Source: CAYMTR01 sp964393405 (GTDB lineage: Bacteria; Bacteroidota; Bacteroidia; Bacteroidales; Prolixibacteraceae). From it: 64,000 nt of DNA. Position 1 is the first letter of the stretch. Every line of letters starts with the position of its first letter. The position numbers and the translations under genes are program-made. This document shows positions 61,801 to 64,000 of the stretch, in pieces. The stretch covers positions 38,449 to 102,448 of the forward strand of contig CAYMTR010000006.1 in assembly GCA_964393405.1 (NCBI GenBank), given 5' to 3'. The notes under the pieces were generated by a model. It saw nothing but the letters and a program-made list of their open reading frames with translations, was not told the DNA's origin and searched no databases.

Positions 61801-62548
61801 TGTGAGTTTCAGCTTTTAATGAAAGTACAGTTTTAATCTCTTTTAGCTCAAAGAAATCGGCCTTGTCCTGAGTTTTTGGGGCAAAGTGGCTGATTACAGG
61901 ACCTTCCGAAAATGAGCAGTTGTCTTTGTATGCCGAAACGATCTTATTTGGATTTGTTGCAGTTGTCTTTTTTATCATTTTGAACAGCGACATTTCTTTT
62001 TCTTCACCGTCAATAATGAATGTGCCATTGAATATTTTATGGCGGCAGTGTTCACTGTTAACCTGCGAGAAACCAAAGACTTCACTATCGGTTAGAGGCC
62101 TATTAAGTATTTTGGATACCGAATTCAGATATTCAATTTCTTCTTGACTAAGGGCCAGACCCTCTTTTTCGTTGTACGCTGCAATATCTTCTATATTAAT
62201 GATCGATTCAGGCTTGCGTTCAACTGTAAATATCTCTTGGTTAAGATTTTTGTACATATGTTGAAGCATAGGGTCATGCTTTGCATCGTGATTTTTCACC
62301 ATGAAATATTCTTCAATGCGAAAGATTCCACTTATGCCCATGTTTTGAGTTATTTCCACAGCATTTGTACTCCAGGGGGTAAGCATTTCTTTCCGGGGCC
62401 CGACGAACCACCCTTCAACTTCTTTGCTGTCAATAAGCTTAGCGCCATTGAAGAGCCATTTTAGTTTATCGATATCACTATCTGAAAGAGAATTTTTAAT
62501 ACCTACTGCAATGAAATTGTCAGCCTGAGCGTTGAAGAATAAAATCAT
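58871..62548 (-). CDS. purL: Phosphoribosylformylglycinamidine synthase, long fused form
   Basis: 1225 residues, the single-chain PurL with its glutaminase. It converts FGAR, glutamine and ATP to FGAM, the fourth step of purine synthesis. The N-terminal and linker parts contain FGFSQVNSEHCRHKIFNGTF; the ATP-binding AIRS-like halves include LKAETHNFPTTVEPFNGASTGTGGEIRD and FMDHGAGGHLNCLSE-type SIHDHGAGGHLNCLSELVE, and the second half YSGHDIGGGGLITSLLEM. The C-terminal class I glutaminase has GICNGCQLMVEL (nucleophile Cys near 1070) and MPHPERAVMPWQ (His, Glu). It is a single gene with its own -7 element and terminator. Confidence 0.97.
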   Translation of the reverse strand: MILFFNAQADNFIAVGIKNSLSDSDIDKLKWLFNGAKLIDSKEVEGWFVGPRKEMLTPWSTNAVEITQNMGISGIFRIEEYFMVKNHDAKHDPMLQHMYKNLNQEIFTVERKPESIINIEDIAAYNEKEGLALSQEEIEYLNSVSKILNRPLTDSEVFGFSQVNSEHCRHKIFNGTFIIDGEEKEMSLFKMIKKTTATNPNKIVSAYKDNCSFSEGPVISHFAPKTQDKADFFELKEIKTVLSLKAETHNFPTTVEPFNGASTGTGGEIRDRIAGGKGAFPIAGTAVYMTAYPRTEESRKWEQSTEERPWLYQTPEEILIKASNGASDFGNKFGQPLINGSLLTFEHFENNKKFAYDKVIMLAGGIGFGREEDSLKDVPVPGQKVVLLGGDNYRIGMGGGAVSSVATGEFENSIELNAVQRANPEMQKRVYNTIRALAETENNPIVSIHDHGAGGHLNCLSELVEDTGGRIIIDNLPVGDPTLSLKEIIGNESQERMGLVIKEENLETLKKIAERERAPMYVIGDTTNDMKFVFEKEETNEKPINWKLEHMFGNPPKTIMVDKKIEPGFSELIYDQANIQEYVENVLQIENVACKDWLTNKVDRSVTGRIAKQQCAGKLQLPLNNLGVITLDFTGESGLASALGHAPAAGLINAANGSILSIAEALTNIVWAPMTDKLKGISLSANWMWPCKNEGEDSRIYEGVKAASDFACSLGINIPTGKDSCSMTQKYKNDVVYSPGTVIISASGEVSDVKKVVEPVLVNDKPIYYIDFSKAPRELGGSAFAQMINKLGTSTPTVTDSEYFINAFNTLQELIESGKIYSGHDIGGGGLITSLLEMCFSDNSIGIEADFTKVEEKDIIKLLFAENPGVIFQADEKAEDILAYNDIQYVKIGKPSNSGKVTVKNYDDTYEFDIQSLRDLWFKTSYLLDRKQSGEEKALERFRNYKKNELSFNFKNFDGKYSSLGLDPFHKNISKVKAAIIREKGVNGDREMAYAMYLAGMEVKDIHMTDLISGREDLSDLNMIVFVGGFSNSDVLGSAKGWAGAFKFNDKARIALENFYKREDTLSLGICNGCQLMVELNLVEQGESIKPTMLHNESHKFESEYLNVTIQPNNSVMLGDMEGERLGVWVAHGEGKFSLPSGEDKYNIAVKYSFSGYPGNPNGSEFDTAGLCSTDGRHLAMMPHPERAVMPWQCPYYPNENKNDDVTPWMKAFVNARKWIEEKIQ

Positions 62549-62584
62549 AATTTGAAGATTTACATTTAGAAAGTTTTAACATTG

Positions 62585-62592
62585 CAAATATA
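62585..62592 (-). promoter_or_regulatory. -7 element (TATATTTG) of purL
   Basis: The minus strand reads TATATTTG, an exact TAnnTTTG match, 36 bases upstream of the purL ATG. The -33 position lacks a clear TTG. No purine riboswitch is visible in this leader. Confidence 0.45.
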
Positions 62593-62705
62593 GTAAATTC
62601 GAAAAGTTAATAAGAAAAAGGATTATCTTTCGGGGATAGTAAAATATCAGTTAACAAAACCTTAAACTGTTAATTTTAAGGAGCTGGTAATTAAATTGAT
62701 TGAAG

Positions 62706-63032
62706 ATGAAGAAACTAGTGTTTATTTTTTTTGTATTAAGCTTTTTTGCTTGTTCAATGCAACAACAGTTGTCGGGGAAATACGAGGGTAGGGGGGTAGA
62801 AGCACTCTACGCTGAAATGGGGGAACCCAAAATGAAGGAGGCGATGGACAATGGCAATACACTTTTTATATATGAAAAAGAGACATTAGTAAAGCAAACA
62901 ACAATTGGTACCGGCAGAATGACATTAGATCAGAGGGTAAGCCCTTCGTATATTAGAGTTGAAAGGTATGTGTTTGAAGTTGATAATCAAGGTATTATTG
63001 TGAAGACGGATTATAAAAAGAATAATGAATAA
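62706..63032 (+). CDS. Small lipoprotein, function unknown
   Basis: 108 residues from ATG 62706 (an upstream TTG at 62700 is less likely). Lipobox FFAC (Cys16) follows a short hydrophobic signal. The body, YEGRGVEALYAEMGEPKMKEAMDNGNTLFIYEKETLVKQTTIGTGRMTLDQRVSPSYIRVERYVFEVDNQGIIVKTDYKK, resembles the small SmpA/OmlA-like layout, where a G-x-P turn (MGEPK) is followed by strands, YxF/V-x-x-x-G-x-I-V. The resemblance is weak. It stands alone upstream of tRNA-Leu. Confidence 0.7.
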   Translation: MKKLVFIFFVLSFFACSMQQQLSGKYEGRGVEALYAEMGEPKMKEAMDNGNTLFIYEKETLVKQTTIGTGRMTLDQRVSPSYIRVERYVFEVDNQGIIVKTDYKKNNE

Positions 63033-63060
63033 TTTAATCCCTTAAATCTTTAATATTTTT

Positions 63061-63091
63061 TTTGGTAGGAAAATGTATTTTTTTACTTTTG
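63061..63091 (+). promoter_or_regulatory. Promoter of tRNA-Leu
   Basis: TTTG (63061-63064) and TACTTTTG (63084-63091) are 19 bases apart, an exact match to the Bacteroidota promoter consensus. The tRNA begins 36 bases downstream of the -7 element. Confidence 0.8.
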
Positions 63092-63126
63092 CATCCGTTC
63101 TACGGAACAATGTTCTATAAATAACT

Positions 63127-63210
63127 GCCCAGATGGTGAAATTGGTAGACACGCCAGCTTGAGGGGCTGGTGCTCGCAAGGGTGTGCAAGTTCGAGTCTT
63201 GTTCTGGGCA
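63127..63210 (+). tRNA. tRNA-Leu (anticodon GAG)
   Basis: 84 bases. The acceptor stem GCCCAGA pairs with TCTGGGC (63203-63209), discriminator A at 63210. The anticodon stem CCAGC/GCTGG holds the loop TTGAGGG with GAG at 63161-63163, which reads CUC/CUU leucine codons. A long variable arm (TGCTCGCAAGGGTGT region) and GTTCGAGTC T-loop confirm a class II leucine tRNA. CCA is not encoded. Confidence 0.97.
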
Positions 63211-63228
63211 CAAAAGTATTTGTAAATT

Positions 63229-63268
63229 AATCCATAACATTCTGAAAATAAATGTTATGGATTTTTTA
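63229..63268 (+). terminator. Terminator after tRNA-Leu
   Basis: AATCCATAACATT (63229-63241) pairs with AATGTTATGGATT (63251-63263), and TTTTTT follows. Confidence 0.9.
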
Positions 63269-63290
63269 TTTTTATCAAATACATAAAGTG

Positions 63291-63309
63291 TGCCCGTAAT
63301 TTGCCCGTA
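63291..63309. repeat. Direct repeat TGCCCGTA x2, 11-bp spacing
   Basis: TGCCCGTA at 63291-63298 and 63302-63309, 80 bases after tRNA-Leu. The spacing is the same 11 bases seen in the array at 39841-40003. Short phased repeats downstream of a tRNA are common in integrase-bound attachment regions. Confidence 0.5.
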
Positions 63310-63821
63310 TTTATAGCTTTTTATTTAAAATGTATTTTCATTCTACAAAAAAATATTTGGTTATTTTCTGTAATCCCAATTTCCAAATTCTTCCATTTTA
63401 AAATTGGAAGCGATCACACCCATTCATTTTAAACGATTCTTCCTATTCCAAACCTGACGATAGGCTGAAGGATCACAGGCACGTATGATATATATATACA
63501 CTATTTCCCCCCATCACAAAAAGAAATGAATTCCAAAATAATTCATCTCTGAACCTGTGAAATGTTCTATTTACCATTGAATTCTGAAAATGTTTTATTG
63601 AATGCGATTTCAAAAATTTTTTCTGGGCAAAAAATTGGAAAAAAGTCCTGAATTTTTTCTTTAAAAAATGCTAGGCAGGTAAAAACTGAAAGAATTTCTT
63701 ATCTGAAAATATCTTTAAAAGGATGTTTTTTATTTTTTTCAATGAAATTCATCAAATAGAAAACCTTTGCCACTGTCAGTGATCCAAGTTTTTCAACCTT
63801 TTCTTAATATGTGAACCTGTA

Positions 63822-63916
63822 TTTTGTACCCACAAATTCAAAAATCATTTTCTACTAATGATAATTTTTGTACCCACAATCCTGCACATGATTTAAAACT
63901 TTTTGTGGGTACAAAA
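63822..63916. repeat. Three copies of TTTTGTACCCACAA, two direct and one inverted
   Basis: The 14-base motif TTTTGTACCCACAA occurs at 63822-63835 and 63866-63879, and its inverse, TTGTGGGTACAAAA, at 63903-63916, all exact. Three exact copies in 95 bases is a protein-binding pattern, like arm-type sites of a tyrosine recombinase. Confidence 0.75.
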
Positions 63917-64000
63917 GTAAATACAGAAAGTTTATAAATCTCACCTTGTCTTAACCCCCTATATGTTGGACATTTTTGTTAAAACAGTTTAGAACTTTTT

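Larger units (their letters stand above)
63269..64000. other. Gene-free stretch with integrase-arm-like repeats
   Basis: No plausible gene is seen. It holds two TGCCCGTA units 11 bases apart (63291-63298, 63302-63309), a nearly perfect 21-bp palindrome (63390-63410), a 9-base echo of the tRNA end (63621-63629), and three copies of a 14-base motif near the right edge. Together they suggest the edge of an integrated element or an old attachment site. Confidence 0.45.

Overview
The window is AT-rich chromosomal DNA from a member of the Bacteroidota, probably class Bacteroidia near the Marinilabiliales or Bacteroidales. The evidence is two SusC/SusD pairs, type IX secretion (T9SS) sorting domains with a PorP/SprF protein, a DUF4494 protein, an RND efflux operon ending in a PG0541-type gene, and promoters of the Bacteroidota form TTTG-N19/20-TAnnTTTG. 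The placement is inferred from gene content; no rRNA is present. There is one 100-N assembly gap (44647-44746).

Layout. 1-5.9 kb: the end of a GatB/YqeY-domain gene, an Lrp/AsnC regulator, rlmB and an ABC-F ATPase, a small secreted repeat protein, a DUF4494 protein and a LacI-type regulator. 6.2-11 kb: a SusC/SusD pair divergent from lacI, with a 20-bp palindromic operator candidate between them. 11-15.2 kb: a LysM plus periplasmic-binding-fold lipoprotein-like protein, an ECF sigma factor with a membrane protein and a Spy-like periplasmic protein, and a GNAT acetyltransferase. 15.2-25.9 kb (minus strand): a pectin utilisation locus, transcribed GH28 - susC - susD - secreted protein X - terminator - GH105 - GH43. 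26-34.3 kb: hisS, then tetR-tolC-MFP-RND-PG0541. 34.5-39.7 kb: asnB, a chorismatase/Rid-like protein and a GH3 glycosidase. 39.8-40.8 kb: a phased repeat array, yhcH/yiaL and a gene remnant. 41-47.7 kb: a giant LRR/Ig/Fn3 surface protein with a type-B T9SS domain, PorP/SprF, and a PD40-OmpA-LysM protein. 47.8-49.5 kb: a T9SS-exported pectate lyase. 49.5-56.2 kb (minus strand): trpEGDCFBA, preceded by a transcription attenuator whose leader peptide carries three consecutive Trp codons. 56.3-62.5 kb (minus strand): a PAS histidine kinase and purL. 62.7-64 kb: a small lipoprotein, tRNA-Leu(GAG), and about 730 bases without genes that hold integrase-arm-like repeats.

How they work together. GH28, the T9SS pectate lyase, GH105 and GH43 would cut homogalacturonan and rhamnogalacturonan, remove the unsaturated end sugar and trim arabinan-type side chains, while SusC/SusD import the products. 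GH3 and YhcH/YiaL fit later sugar handling. The LRR protein, PorP/SprF and the OmpA-LysM protein look like one exported adhesin unit with its outer-membrane docking parts. The trp operon has all seven functions for tryptophan synthesis from chorismate, and its leader explains its regulation.
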